A stretch of DNA of 64,000 nt, taken from the NCBI RefSeq assembly GCF_000615975.1, contig NZ_BAMP01000002.1:1-64000 (forward strand), read 5' to 3'. Below the pieces are notes generated by a model. It was not told the origin of the DNA and did not search any database. It saw only the letters and a program-made list of their open reading frames with translations. Below, one piece after another: positions 26,824 to 36,620 of the stretch (positions are counted from its first letter, which is position 1; each line of letters begins with the position of its first letter). The stretch is from Nitratireductor aquibiodomus NL21 = JCM 21793. Its GTDB lineage: Bacteria > Pseudomonadota > Alphaproteobacteria > Rhizobiales > Rhizobiaceae. The position numbers were made by a program, and so were the translations under genes.

Positions 26824-27888
26824 ATGAAGGCGGGTCTCGTTACATCGGTGACCATGCATGCGGCGCTGCTGGGTTTCGGCCTGTTCTCGCTGTCGGCGCC
26901 GCGCGCCTTTGAGGTGGCGGATGTCGAAGCGCTGCCCGTTGACATCATCCCGATCGAATCGATGACGCAGGTGCAGGAGGGCGACAAGAAGGCGGCGCTC
27001 TCCGAGAAACCGGCGCCGACACCGACCAAGCGTCCGGATCCGGTGGAGAACGCGCAGAACACGGGCGACAATGATGTCGACCTGAAAACGCCGCCGACAC
27101 CCGAACCGCGCAACCGCGAGGTGGAGAAGACGGCGGAGCCGCCGCCTGCACCGAAACCGACGCCCAAGCCGGAACCGAAGCCCGAGCCGGAACAACAGCA
27201 GGCGGCAGCCGAACCGACGCCGGTGCCCGCGACGGAAGTGCGGCCGGAGCCTCAGCCCAAGCAGGAGGTGAAGCCGGACCCCGCTCCTGAAGAGACGGTG
27301 GTGGCGGAAGCACCTGAAGCGACCGAGAGCGTTGCGCTGCCAAACAGCGCGCCTGTGCCGCAGTCGCGGCCACAGCCGCCGAAGGCAAGCACGGCCAAGG
27401 CGCCTGAACGGAAGGATGCGGACAAGCCGGCACAGAAGACCGCTTCGAAGCCGAAATCGCAGAACTCCGACGAGCTGTTTGACGAGGTGGCAGCACTCCT
27501 GAACAAGGACAAGGCCTCCGGCGGGGGTGCGAAACGCTCTCAGGAACAGGCATCGCTTGGCGGCAGCCGCAGCACGCCGGGCGAGAAGCTTTCACAGAGT
27601 GAAATGGATGCGCTGCGTGGCCAGATCCAGCGCTGCTGGAACGTGCCCGCCGGCGCGCTGGATGCCGAGAACCTGAAAGTCTCCGTCCAGATGAGGCTCG
27701 ACCCAAGCGGGAACATCGAGGGCAGCCCGCGCATTATTGCCGGCGGCAACGGCAACATGGTTGAACGCGCAGCCGCGGAATCCGCACGGCGCGCCGTTCT
27801 GCAGTGCGCGCCCTACAATCTGCCGGCAGCGAAATACGATACCTGGTCCGAAGTCATCGTCCACTTCGATCCAAGCGACATGTTTTAA
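26824..27888 (+). CDS. tolA: cell envelope integrity protein TolA
   Basis: 354 residues: an N-terminal membrane helix with the conserved SxxxH (SVTMHAALLGF), a long Pro/Glu/Lys-rich periplasmic stretch (about 60-220, with repeated PKPEP units), and a C-terminal TolA/TonB-like domain (MDALRGQIQRCWNVPAGA, then SARRAVLQCAPYNLP with the disulfide cysteines). It links the TolQR motor to TolB/Pal. The proline-rich linker replaces the Ala/Lys helix of E. coli, as is common in alphaproteobacteria. Confidence 0.93.
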   Translation: MKAGLVTSVTMHAALLGFGLFSLSAPRAFEVADVEALPVDIIPIESMTQVQEGDKKAALSEKPAPTPTKRPDPVENAQNTGDNDVDLKTPPTPEPRNREVEKTAEPPPAPKPTPKPEPKPEPEQQQAAAEPTPVPATEVRPEPQPKQEVKPDPAPEETVVAEAPEATESVALPNSAPVPQSRPQPPKASTAKAPERKDADKPAQKTASKPKSQNSDELFDEVAALLNKDKASGGGAKRSQEQASLGGSRSTPGEKLSQSEMDALRGQIQRCWNVPAGALDAENLKVSVQMRLDPSGNIEGSPRIIAGGNGNMVERAAAESARRAVLQCAPYNLPAAKYDTWSEVIVHFDPSDMF

Positions 27889-27952
27889 CCAGAGCACCAT
27901 CCATAAGGCGATGGGGGCTTGAGCCTAACCAAAGCGGGAGAGGCAGGAGCAA

Positions 27953-29266
27953 ATGCAGATGATCATGAGAGCGACCTTCCTGATTGCGACGCTGGTCGCC
28001 GGGCTTGGCGTTGCGGTGCTGCCGGCACGAGCAGTGGTCGAGATCGACATCAATAAGGGCGTGGTCGAGCCGCTGCCCATCGCCATCACGGAGTTTATCT
28101 CCGCCGATGGAAAAGGAGCGGAGATCGCCAGTGTCGTTGAAGCCGATCTGCGGCGATCGGGCCTGTTCGCGCCCATCGAGAAGGGAGCCTTCATCGAGAA
28201 GATCTCCAATCCGGATGCGGCACCGCGCTTTCAGGACTGGACGGTGATCAATGCGCAGGCGCTGGTCACCGGCAAGGTCTCCGAGACCCCCGACGGGCGG
28301 TTGCGGGCCGAATTCCGGCTTTGGGACACCTATGCGGGGCAGCAGCTTATCGGTGAGCAGTTCTTCACCAGCAAGGACAAATGGCGGCGCGTGGCCCACA
28401 TCATCGCCGACGCCATCTATCAGCGCCTGACCGGTGAAACCGGGTATTTCGACACGCGGATCGTGTATGTCGACGAGTCGGGCCCGCGCAACAATCGCGT
28501 GAAGCGGCTTGCGATCATGGACCAGGACGGGGCGAACCAGCGCTTCCTGACCGACGGGCGCGCAATCGTCCTGACGCCGCGTTTTTCGCCGACGCGCCAG
28601 GAAATCACTTACATGTCCTATGAGGGCGGTCAGCCGCAGGTCTATCTTCTGCAGCTCGAGACCGGTCAGCGCGAGCTTGTCGGCAATTTCCCCGGCATGA
28701 CCTTTGCGCCGCGCTTTTCGCCCAACGGTCAGCAGATCGTGATGAGCCTTCTGCGCGACGACGGCAATTCGAACATCTTTGCGATGGACCTGAGAAGCCG
28801 CAACACGACGCGCCTGACGACCTCCAATGCCATCGACACATCGCCTTCCTATTCGCCGGACGGCTCGCAGATCGTGTTCACTTCCGACCGTGGTGGGCGT
28901 GCGCAGATCTATGTGATGAGCGCCAGCGGCGGCGACCCGAAGCGTATCTCCTTCGGTGATGGCACCTATTCGACGCCGGTCTGGTCGCCGCGCGGCGACC
29001 TGATCGCCTTCACCAAGCAGACCCGCGGTGAGTTTCAGATCGGTGTCATGCGCACGGATGGCTCCGGCGAGCGTATTCTCTCGTCCGGCTTCCTGCAGGA
29101 GGGACCGACCTGGGCGCCGAACGGTCGCGTGGTCATGTTTTTCCGCCAGCCGGCTGGCTCGGCCGGGCCGCAGCTCTATTCGATCGATCTGACGGGCCGC
29201 AACGAGCAGAAAATTCCGACCGCGAACTATGGTTCGGACCCGGCCTGGTCGCCGCTGCTGGAATAG
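27953..29266 (+). CDS. tolB: Tol-Pal system beta-propeller protein TolB
   Basis: 437 residues. A signal peptide (cleavage near ARA-VVEID) is followed by an N-terminal alpha/beta domain and then a six-bladed propeller of WD40-like PD40 repeats, e.g. [55 protein letters not shown] and [17 protein letters not shown]. It is periplasmic and binds Pal and TolA. The ATG has aggag 5 bases before it. Confidence 0.96.
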   Translation: MQMIMRATFLIATLVAGLGVAVLPARAVVEIDINKGVVEPLPIAITEFISADGKGAEIASVVEADLRRSGLFAPIEKGAFIEKISNPDAAPRFQDWTVINAQALVTGKVSETPDGRLRAEFRLWDTYAGQQLIGEQFFTSKDKWRRVAHIIADAIYQRLTGETGYFDTRIVYVDESGPRNNRVKRLAIMDQDGANQRFLTDGRAIVLTPRFSPTRQEITYMSYEGGQPQVYLLQLETGQRELVGNFPGMTFAPRFSPNGQQIVMSLLRDDGNSNIFAMDLRSRNTTRLTTSNAIDTSPSYSPDGSQIVFTSDRGGRAQIYVMSASGGDPKRISFGDGTYSTPVWSPRGDLIAFTKQTRGEFQIGVMRTDGSGERILSSGFLQEGPTWAPNGRVVMFFRQPAGSAGPQLYSIDLTGRNEQKIPTANYGSDPAWSPLLE

Positions 29267-29448
29267 GACTGCGGCGGCTTCTGCCGGATTCGCCGCGTTT
29301 CCGCCGTATTTTAAGCTAGTTTGCGCGAAATAACGGTTCTGATTTGCACCGGTAGGGGTTTGTTAACCGCGTTTCTTGAGGGGTCCTTAACGGCAACGTG
29401 GTTACTGATCGTTGAACAAAATATCTCTAATCTGAAGGAGAGGTGGCA

Positions 29449-29952
29449 ATGCTGTCGATTGCAGCTATCGCCAAAAACCCGGTTGGCATCGCCCTGGTGG
29501 CGGCCCTTGCCCTGGCCGGTTGTGCTAACAAACAGGTTCCCAACAATGCGGCTGATATCGGCCTTGGCGGTGCCGGTGGTCCTCCCGGATCGCAGCAGGA
29601 GTTCACCGTCAGCGTCGGTGACCGGATTTTCTTCGATCTCGATTCGTCGGTGATCCGCGCCGATGCGCAGCAGGTGCTGACGCGCCAGGCGCAGTGGCTG
29701 AACAAATACACCAGCTATTCGATCACCGTCGAAGGCCATGCGGACGAACGCGGCACCCGTGAGTACAACCTCGCGCTCGGTGCGCGCCGTGCGGCTTCTG
29801 CGCGCGACTTCCTGGTGGCACGCGGCGTTGCGGCCAACCGCATTCGCACCATCTCCTACGGCAAGGAGCGTCCGGTCGCGACCTGCGACGACATCTCCTG
29901 CTGGTCGCAGAACCGCCGTGCGGTCACGGTGCTGAACGGCGGCAGCAGCTAA
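29449..29952 (+). CDS. pal: peptidoglycan-associated lipoprotein Pal
   Basis: 167 residues. The lipobox is LALAGC-A, so it is anchored to the outer membrane; residues 60-165 form an OmpA-type domain with FFDLDSSVIRADA, VEGHADERGTREYNLALGARRA and the C-terminal QNRRAV. It ties the outer membrane to peptidoglycan and is the end point of the Tol motor. The 182-base gap after tolB carries a TTAACC element, so pal probably also has its own promoter. A terminator follows at 29973. Confidence 0.95.
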   Translation: MLSIAAIAKNPVGIALVAALALAGCANKQVPNNAADIGLGGAGGPPGSQQEFTVSVGDRIFFDLDSSVIRADAQQVLTRQAQWLNKYTSYSITVEGHADERGTREYNLALGARRAASARDFLVARGVAANRIRTISYGKERPVATCDDISCWSQNRRAVTVLNGGSS

Positions 29953-29972
29953 GCGCTTACGCCTGAAACGAC

Positions 29973-30008
29973 AAAAGCCGCGCCGGACCTTGTCCGCGCG
30001 GCTTTTTT
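29973..30008. terminator. bidirectional intrinsic terminator
   Basis: 11-bp stem AAAAGCCGCGC (29973-29983) / GCGCGGCTTTT (29996-30006) followed by more T's, between convergent pal and rpe. Confidence 0.9.
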
Positions 30009-30027
30009 GTTGCGACAGATCGGGCTG

Positions 30028-30699
30028 TCAGCCGTTGGCGGCGTCGCGGATCGCCGCGATGTTTTTCGCGTAGGCTTCTTCGCCTTCGCCCTTGAAGACG
30101 GCGGAGCCAGCGACCAGGACATTGGCGCCAGCGGCGGTCAACGCACCGGCATTGGCGGGCGAGACGCCGCCATCGATCTCGATATCAATGGGCCGGTCGC
30201 CGATCATAGCCTTGATGCGGCGCACCTTCTCGACCACGGATGGGATGAAGGCCTGTCCGCCGAAGCCTGGATTGACGGTCATCAGAAGCACGAGATCGAG
30301 CTCGTCGAGCACGTATTCGATGACGCTTTCAGGCGTGGACGGGTTGAGCGAAACGCCGGCCTTCCTGCCGAGGTTTCGGATCGTCTGAAGCGACCGGTGG
30401 AGATGCGGACCGGCTTCGGCGTGAACGGTGATGATGTCGCATCCGGCATCGGCGAAGGCGGCGAGATAGGGATCGGCCGGGGTGATCATCAGGTGGCAGT
30501 CGAACACCTTGTCGGTGCGGTCGCGGATTGCCTTGATAATGGGCGGGCCGAAGGTGATGTTGGGCACGAAATGGCCATCCATCACATCGAGGTGGATCCA
30601 GTCAGCGCCTGCTTTGGCGACGGTTTCGACTTCCTCGCCAAGGCGTGAGAAATCTGAAGCGAGAATGGAAGGGGCGATGAGCGTGTTGCGCGCGGTCAT
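30028..30699 (-). CDS. rpe: ribulose-phosphate 3-epimerase
   Basis: 223 residues, full-length TIM barrel. It interconverts ribulose-5-P and xylulose-5-P in the pentose phosphate pathway. Signatures: [36 protein letters not shown] (metal His and Asp), [19 protein letters not shown] and IEIDGGV. It shares a terminator with pal. A 65-base gap separates it from the end of hutC on the same strand. Confidence 0.96.
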   Translation of the reverse strand: MTARNTLIAPSILASDFSRLGEEVETVAKAGADWIHLDVMDGHFVPNITFGPPIIKAIRDRTDKVFDCHLMITPADPYLAAFADAGCDIITVHAEAGPHLHRSLQTIRNLGRKAGVSLNPSTPESVIEYVLDELDLVLLMTVNPGFGGQAFIPSVVEKVRRIKAMIGDRPIDIEIDGGVSPANAGALTAAGANVLVAGSAVFKGEGEEAYAKNIAAIRDAANG

Positions 30700-30764
30700 G
30701 GCGGTTTCCCGGAACGATGAGACTGGCCTGCCCTAACGCCTCCACCCCGGCTTGTCGAGGTGCC

Positions 30765-31463
30765 TCACAGATGTGTCACCATCCGATGCGAGGACGGGTG
30801 GACGAGGTGAGCAAGCGTGATCGGCTGACCCTTCATCCAGGTGATGCGCTCGCCGATGAAGACCGGATCGCCTTCGCGGACCTGCAGTAGCGAGGCTTCG
30901 TCGGCGCTGGCGGCACCGGCCATGAACGTAAACTCCGCGTTGGAGAACGGGGCGTGCCCGACGAGCCATTCGTTCGGACCCATCGATTTGAAGTCGGCCC
31001 TGCGCGCGTCGGGGACGGTGTTCAGGTTGATCCAGCGGTCTTCATACTGATACGGCACGCGGTCTGCCAGATGCAGGCAGCGCACATGCAGCATGCCCGA
31101 TTTCGAGAGCAGGCTGAGACGCGCGCAGATGACTTCCGGCGCGTCGGTCTCCTCAGCACTCAGAAGGCGATACTGGTATTCGGAGCCCCGCCCTTCGATC
31201 TCCTGGCGGATGCGCGGAATGACGAAGCGGGCCTCACGCACGGGATGAAGCGCGACCCGTGTGCCGGCGCGGCGCTTGCGCTCGAGGATGCCGGCACGGG
31301 CCAACTCCTGCAGGGCACGGTTGACCGTGGCACGGGCAGCGCCGAACTCCTCCGCCAGCGCCTCCTCGCCGGGTATGAGCGTTCCCGGCAGCCAGATTCT
31401 CTCGGCGATACGGCGGGAGAGCTCGTCGCGGATGGTGCGGAATGAGGCGCGTTGGCTGGTCAC
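30765..31463 (-). CDS. hutC: histidine utilisation repressor HutC
   Basis: 232 residues, GntR family with a UTRA effector domain. The winged helix reads GTLIPGEEALAEEFGAARATVNRALQEL (about 28-55); the effector half reads VICARLSLLSKSGMLHVRCLHLADRVPYQYEDRWINL. HutC represses hut genes and is released by urocanate. It overlaps hutF by four bases, so the two are translated together. Its likely operator is the palindrome at 32853-32866 between hutF and hutI. Confidence 0.93.
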   Translation of the reverse strand: MTSQRASFRTIRDELSRRIAERIWLPGTLIPGEEALAEEFGAARATVNRALQELARAGILERKRRAGTRVALHPVREARFVIPRIRQEIEGRGSEYQYRLLSAEETDAPEVICARLSLLSKSGMLHVRCLHLADRVPYQYEDRWINLNTVPDARRADFKSMGPNEWLVGHAPFSNAEFTFMAGAASADEASLLQVREGDPVFIGERITWMKGQPITLAHLVHPSSHRMVTHL

Positions 31464-32830
31464 AGATGCTCCACCAGTTTCCGGATCGTCTGCGCGTAGC
31501 GTGCAGCGATCGCTTCATGTTCGATATGACGGCCTTCGCGGACACAATGGCGTCCCGCAGACCAGACATCCTGTACGGCTCCATTGTCGCCGGTAAAGAG
31601 CCACGCGTCCAATGGACCATCGTCGTATGCTGCGCCTGCGAATTCAGTTTGGTCAATGGCGACCATATCGGCCCAGTGTCCGGGCTGGATCGCACCGGAC
31701 CTGCGACCAAGCGCCTGTGCGCCACCGGCAAGGGCAGCGTCATAGAGCGTGCGCCCACAGGACTGACCGTGCGCAGCCAGAACAACGCGGGCAGTATCGC
31801 GCAGGCGCTGGGAATATTCGAGCTGACGCAACTCTTCTGCGACCGTGATGCGGATATTGGAATCGGAGCCGATGCCGAGCATGCCACCGGCACTCTGGTA
31901 CTGTGGGCCGTTGAAAATGCCATCACCGAGATTGGCTTCGGTGACCGGGCAAAGGCCGGCAACGGCGCCGGTCTCGGCCAGATTGGCGGTTTCCTCTTCC
32001 GTCATGTGAGTGCAATGGATGAGACACCAGCGTTCGTCCACGCGGCAATTGTCGAGCAGCCATTCCACCGGGCGCCGGCCATAGGCTGCGCGCACTTCGT
32101 TGATCTCAGGCAACTGCTCGGCGATGTGCATGTGGAGCGGGGCCCGGGGGCGCATGGCCTGTGCTTCGCGGAGGTCATCGAGACTGACGGCGCGGAGAGA
32201 GTGCGGTGCGACACCCAGATGCGCGTCGGCAGACAGATTGGCCACGCATTCTTCGGCGCGCGAAAGCAACTTCTGGTATCGGTCGAGATCGTTGCCAAAC
32301 CGCCTCTGACCGCCCTCAAGCGGGCGCTGGTCGACACCTCCATGGCGATAGAGGACGGGCAGGAGCGTGAGGCCGATGCCGGTCTGTTCCGCAGCGCCGG
32401 CGATGCGGGCGGACAATTCGCCGACATCGCCATAGGGGGCGCCGCCCGGCTGGTGGTGGACATAATGGAACTCGGCAACGGAGGCAAAGCCTGCTTCCTG
32501 CATTTCCATGAAGGCAAAGGCGGCGATGGCCTCGATGTCTTCCGGTGAAAGCAGGTCGAGAAAGCGGTACATGATTTCGCGCCATGTCCAGAAACTGTCG
32601 CGGCCGGCAGGCCCGCGCCGCTCCGCAAGGCCGGCCATGGCGCGCTGAAACGTGTGGCTGTGCAGATTGGACATGGCGGGCAGAAGGACGGGCACGCGTA
32701 CCGTCCTGTCGTTCTCCGGCTGTGTGTTGGAGGCGACGCTGCCGATGCGGCCGGAATCGTCGAGCTTTACAAGCACATCTTTTTGCCAACCATCTGGCGT
32801 GAGGGCATTCTGCGCAAAAATGGCTTGCAT
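31460..32830 (-). CDS. hutF: formimidoylglutamate deiminase
   Basis: 456 residues of the amidohydrolase fold. It converts N-formimino-L-glutamate to N-formyl-L-glutamate and ammonia, the first step of the two-step (HutF-HutG) route. Metal residues: LPAMSNLHSHTFQRAMAG (HxH), HMHIAEQLPEI, HCTHMTEEE and GIGSDSNI. It is divergent from hutI with the HutC-type palindrome between them. Its presence, together with hutG, shows the five-step pathway that yields formate rather than formamide. Confidence 0.95.
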   Translation of the reverse strand: MQAIFAQNALTPDGWQKDVLVKLDDSGRIGSVASNTQPENDRTVRVPVLLPAMSNLHSHTFQRAMAGLAERRGPAGRDSFWTWREIMYRFLDLLSPEDIEAIAAFAFMEMQEAGFASVAEFHYVHHQPGGAPYGDVGELSARIAGAAEQTGIGLTLLPVLYRHGGVDQRPLEGGQRRFGNDLDRYQKLLSRAEECVANLSADAHLGVAPHSLRAVSLDDLREAQAMRPRAPLHMHIAEQLPEINEVRAAYGRRPVEWLLDNCRVDERWCLIHCTHMTEEETANLAETGAVAGLCPVTEANLGDGIFNGPQYQSAGGMLGIGSDSNIRITVAEELRQLEYSQRLRDTARVVLAAHGQSCGRTLYDAALAGGAQALGRRSGAIQPGHWADMVAIDQTEFAGAAYDDGPLDAWLFTGDNGAVQDVWSAGRHCVREGRHIEHEAIAARYAQTIRKLVEHL

Positions 32831-32852
32831 GGAGTGCTGTTCCTGACTTAAT

Positions 32853-32866
32853 TATGTATATACATA
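32853..32866. promoter_or_regulatory. HutC operator (perfect palindrome)
   Basis: TATGTATATACATA is a perfect 14-bp palindrome with the TGTATATACA core known for HutC sites. It sits in the 121-base gap between divergent hutF and hutI and can control both directions. Confidence 0.8.
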
Positions 32867-32951
32867 TGTGAATAACACTAGACAAAAAAGTGCGGCTAGG
32901 CAATATGCCCTGCAAATATGTCCCGCAGGGGGGCGGAGGAAACTTCCTGTC

Positions 32952-34160
32952 ATGAAGCAGAGTGTCATCAGCGGTGTCCGGTTGGCAAGCATGTGTGAGG
33001 GCGCTGTGCCCTATGGGCTGGTCGAGGAGGCCGGCATCGCCATTGAGAACGGCGAAATCGTCTGGTCGGGCATGCTGAGCGCCATTCCGGACACGTTTGC
33101 CGACTGGGAACGAACCGACTTTGGCGGTCGGCTCGCGACGCCGGCGCTGGTCGATTGCCACACGCATCTGGTGTTTGGCGGCAATCGCGCCAAGGAATTC
33201 GAGATGCGCCTTGAGGGCGCGAGCTATGAGGAGGTGGCGCGTGCGGGCGGGGGCATCGTTTCGACCGTTTCGGCAACGCGCGGCATGAACGAGGATGCGC
33301 TGGTCGAGGACGCACTGAAGCGCCTCGATGCGCTTCTTGCCGAGGGTGTGGCGACGGTGGAGGTCAAATCCGGCTATGGGCTGACCATTGACGATGAGCT
33401 GAAGATGCTGCGCGCCGCGCGGCGTCTGGCATCGCTGCGGCCGGTGCGGATCAAGACGAGCTATCTTGCGGCGCATGCGGTGCCGGTGGAATATCGCGGA
33501 CGTGAAGACGCCTATATCGATGAGGTGGTGCTTCCGGGCATGGACGCTGCTCATGCCGAGGGGCTGGTTGATGCGGTTGACGGGTTCTGCGAAGGCATTG
33601 CCTTCTCGCCGGCGCAGATAGCGCGCGTGTTCGACAGGGCGCACGAACTCGGCCTGCCGGTGAAGCTGCATGCAGAGCAGCTTTCCAATCTGGGCGGGGC
33701 GAGGCTGGCGGCTTCCCATGGCGCGCTTTCGGCGGACCATCTCGAATATCTGGACGAGGAAGGCGTTGCAGCGATGGCTGCTTCAGGAACGGTGGCTGTT
33801 CTCCTGCCGGGTGCGTTCTACACGCTGCGCGAGACGCAGTATCCGCCGCTTGCGGAGCTGCGCAAACATGGCGTGCGCATTGCGGTTGCGACCGACTGCA
33901 ATCCGGGTTCATCGCCGCTTGCCTCGCTCCTTCTGACCGTGAACATGGCCTGCACGCTCTTCCGCATGACGCCGGAAGAGGCGCTGGCCGGGGCAACGCG
34001 CGAAGGCGCGCGCGCGCTAGGGCTGGCCGACGAGATCGGCACCATCGAGGCCGGCAAGCGCGCCGAAATCGCCATCTGGGATGTGGAGCATCCCGCCGAG
34101 CTTGCCTATCGCATCGGCTTCAACCCGCTCCACCGCCGCATTGCAGGAGACTTCGCATGA
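32952..34160 (+). CDS. hutI: imidazolonepropionase
   Basis: 402 residues, amidohydrolase fold. It opens imidazolone-propionate to N-formimino-glutamate, the third step of histidine breakdown. Metal motif [18 protein letters not shown]; then [19 protein letters not shown] and [10 protein letters not shown] with the metal aspartate. The ATG at 32952 is favoured because the upstream in-frame extension would run over the operator region. Its stop overlaps the hutH start by four bases. Confidence 0.95.
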   Translation: MKQSVISGVRLASMCEGAVPYGLVEEAGIAIENGEIVWSGMLSAIPDTFADWERTDFGGRLATPALVDCHTHLVFGGNRAKEFEMRLEGASYEEVARAGGGIVSTVSATRGMNEDALVEDALKRLDALLAEGVATVEVKSGYGLTIDDELKMLRAARRLASLRPVRIKTSYLAAHAVPVEYRGREDAYIDEVVLPGMDAAHAEGLVDAVDGFCEGIAFSPAQIARVFDRAHELGLPVKLHAEQLSNLGGARLAASHGALSADHLEYLDEEGVAAMAASGTVAVLLPGAFYTLRETQYPPLAELRKHGVRIAVATDCNPGSSPLASLLLTVNMACTLFRMTPEEALAGATREGARALGLADEIGTIEAGKRAEIAIWDVEHPAELAYRIGFNPLHRRIAGDFA

Positions 34161-35697
34161 CGCTTGTTCTGACCCCCGGTGCGGTCACGATCCAGGATCT
34201 GGAGCGCATCTGGCGCGATGGCGTTGCCGTGCGCGTCGATCCGGCCTGTCATGCGGGCATCGAGGCGGCGGCTGCACGCATCGATCAGATCGCACGCGGC
34301 AATGAAGCGGTCTATGGCGTGAACACCGGCTTTGGAAAGCTCGCCAGTGTAAGCATCCCGCCACAGGATGTGGAGACGTTGCAGCGCAATCTCATCCTCT
34401 CGCATTGCTGTGGCGTTGGCGCGGCGCTGGATGAGGCCATCGTGCGGCTGATCATGTCGCTGAAACTGCTCTCGCTGGGGCGGGGCGCTTCCGGCGTGCG
34501 CATGGAAGTGGTTACGCTGATCGAGGAGATGCTGGCGCGGGGTGTCCTGCCGGTGATCCCCGAAAAGGCTCGGTCGGCGCGTCCGGCGATCTTGCGCCGC
34601 TTGCGCATATGGCGGCGGCCATGATGGGCGAGGGGGAAGCCTTCTTCGACGGTGAGCGGCTTTCCGGCGGCGAAGCGCTGCGCAGGGCGGGACTAACGCC
34701 AGTCGTGCTGAAAGCCAAGGAAGGGCTGGCGCTTATCAACGGCACGCAGGTTTCGACCGCGCTGGCGCTGACCGGGCTGTTCCGGGCGCATCGCGCGGCG
34801 CGCTCCGCACTTATAACCGGAGCGCTTTCGACCGATGCGGCGATGGGATCTTCCGCGCCATTTCATCCTGAAATTCATACCCTGCGCGGACATCAGGGGC
34901 AGATCGACACGGCTGCGGCGCTCTGGTCGCTGCTTGAGGGATCGCAAATCCGAGAGAGCCATCTGGAAGGCGATGAGCGAGTGCAGGACCCCTATTGCAT
35001 CCGCTGCCAGCCGCAGGTGGACGGCGCGTGTCTCGACTTGCTGCGCCAGGCGGCGCGCACGCTGACAATCGAGGCCAACGCGGTGACCGACAATCCTTTG
35101 GTGCTGTCGGATGGGACCGTGGTTTCGGGCGGCAATTTCCACGCCGAGCCGGTGGCGCTTGCCGCCGACCAGATCGCGCTTGCCATCTGCGAGATCGGCG
35201 CGATTGCGCAGCGACGCATAGCGCTTCTGGTCGATCCGGCGCTTTCGTTCGGCCTGCCGGCGTTTCTTGCGAAAAAGCCGGGGCTGAACTCGGGGCTGAT
35301 GATCGCCGAAGTGACTTCGGCGGCGCTGATGAGCGAAAACAAGCAGATGTCGCATCCCGCTTCCGTCGATTCGACGCCGACTTCCGCCAATCAGGAGGAT
35401 CATGTGTCCATGGCCTGCCATGGCGCGCGGCGGCTGGTTCCGATGACGGAAAATCTCTTCGGCATTATCGGCATCGAGGCGGTTACGGCGGCGCAGGGCG
35501 TGGATTTTCGCAGCCCCTTGAAGACGAGCGCCGCGCTTTCCAGGGCGCATGCGGCGATCCGGCGTGCGGTGCCGGATCTGGAGGAGGACCGTTATCTGGC
35601 GCCCGATCTGGAAAATGCCATCGAACTGGTGCGCTCTGGCGAGCTGAACGCCAGCATTCCCGATAACATTCTGCCTGAGTTGAGGAGTGAGCCTTGA
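34157..35697 (+). pseudogene. hutH: histidine ammonia-lyase, frameshifted at the MIO site
   Basis: HutH deaminates histidine to urocanate using the self-made MIO cofactor from an Ala-Ser-Gly triad. The first frame carries [12 protein letters not shown] and ends usefully at VLPVIPEK; the second resumes with [12 protein letters not shown]. Restoring one G at 34567 (gaaaagGgctcgg) gives [21 protein letters not shown], the exact MIO region, at about residues 140-146. The rest is normal ([14 protein letters not shown]-type [15 protein letters not shown]) and the rebuilt length is 513. A loss right at the active site of an otherwise perfect operon gene points to sequence error. Confidence 0.93.
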
Positions 35698-35730
35698 TGG
35701 TGGATATGGATTCTACTGCGATGGCGCACG

Positions 35731-35784
35731 CCCCTCATCCGCCTGCCGGCACCTTCTCCCCGCTCGCGGGAGAAGGACGAGGGC
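35731..35784. repeat. REP-like palindrome between hutH and hutG
   Basis: A 9-bp stem CCTTCTCCC (35752-35760) / GGGAGAAGG (35768-35776), framed by cccctcatcc and ggacgaggg. Elements with cccctcatcc..ccttctcccc..gggagaagg are common intergenic repeats in rhizobia. It interrupts the hut operon in the 120-base hutH-hutG gap and may affect mRNA stability. Confidence 0.65.
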
Positions 35785-35817
35785 CGCGATGTTGACGCCG
35801 ACGCTGGAGATTTGCGA

Positions 35818-36620
35818 ATGAACCCCGTTGATGTGCATCAGGCTCCTCGCCCGTCATTCTTGGATTGCCGCATACGGGCACGTTCGTGCCGGATGCGATC
35901 AAGGCGCGGCTGAACGATCAGGGCCGGCTTTTGACCGATACGGACTGGCATGTGCATCGGCTCTATGAAGGCCTGCTCGATGGTGCGACCACGGTGCGGG
36001 CGACGTTTCACCGCTATGTGGTTGACGCCAACCGCGATCCTTCCGGCGAAAGCCTTTATCCGGGGCAGAACACCACCAGCCTCGTGCCGCTGACGGACTT
36101 CGACAATCGGCCGATCTGGCGCGAGGGGGAAGAGCCGACGGCTGAGGATGTTGCCAAGCGGCTTGAAGCGTTTCATGCGCCCTATCATGCCGCGCTTGAG
36201 ACCGAGATCGCGCGGGTGAAGGCGCTGCACGGGGTGGCGATTCTCTATGATTGCCATTCGATCCGCTCGCATTGCCCGTTTCTGTTCGAGGGGCAGCTTC
36301 CGGATTTCAACATCGGCACCAATCGCGGAGAGACCTGCGCGGCGGAAATCGAGCGGGCGACGGCGGAGACTTGTGCTGCGGCGGACGGCTACACGAGCGT
36401 GCTCAATGGTCGTTTCGTCGGTGGCTGGACCACTCGGCACTACGGCAAACCGGAACGCGGTGAACATGCGATCCAGATGGAACTGGCGCAGATCACGCAT
36501 CTGACGGGCGAGGCCGTGCCGTTCGACTATGACGAAGACAGGGCGGCGCGCCTGCGGCCGCATCTCAAAGCCATTCTGACGCGTCTTGCAGAGATCGCGC
36601 CATCCTTGAAAGGGAAATGA
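35818..36620 (+). pseudogene. hutG: N-formylglutamate deformylase, frameshifted near the start
   Basis: HutG hydrolyses N-formyl-L-glutamate to glutamate and formate, completing the HutF route. The N-terminus starts at the ATG 35818 (MNPVDVHQ) and the remainder is in the frame of 35865 (LPHTGTFVPDAI, TDTDWHVHRLYEG, YDCHSIRSHCP, GYTSVLNGRFVGGWTTRHYG). One missing G at about 35841 (catcaggGctcctcg) would give HQGSSPVILGLPHTGTFVP, the family start, for 267 residues. A TTG at 35865 could start a shortened product but would lose the first strand. Its stop overlaps the hutU start by four bases. Confidence 0.92.

Noticed and set aside
32316-33740. 474-codon minus-strand frame across the hutF-hutI promoter region
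   Set aside because: It covers the HutC operator and parts of two real genes; low-complexity Arg/His/Pro product.
34560-34575. Programmed frameshift or recoding in hutH or ruvA
   Set aside because: No slippery heptamer or following pseudoknot is evident, and the same kind of one-base loss appears in six other unrelated genes; consensus error is simpler.
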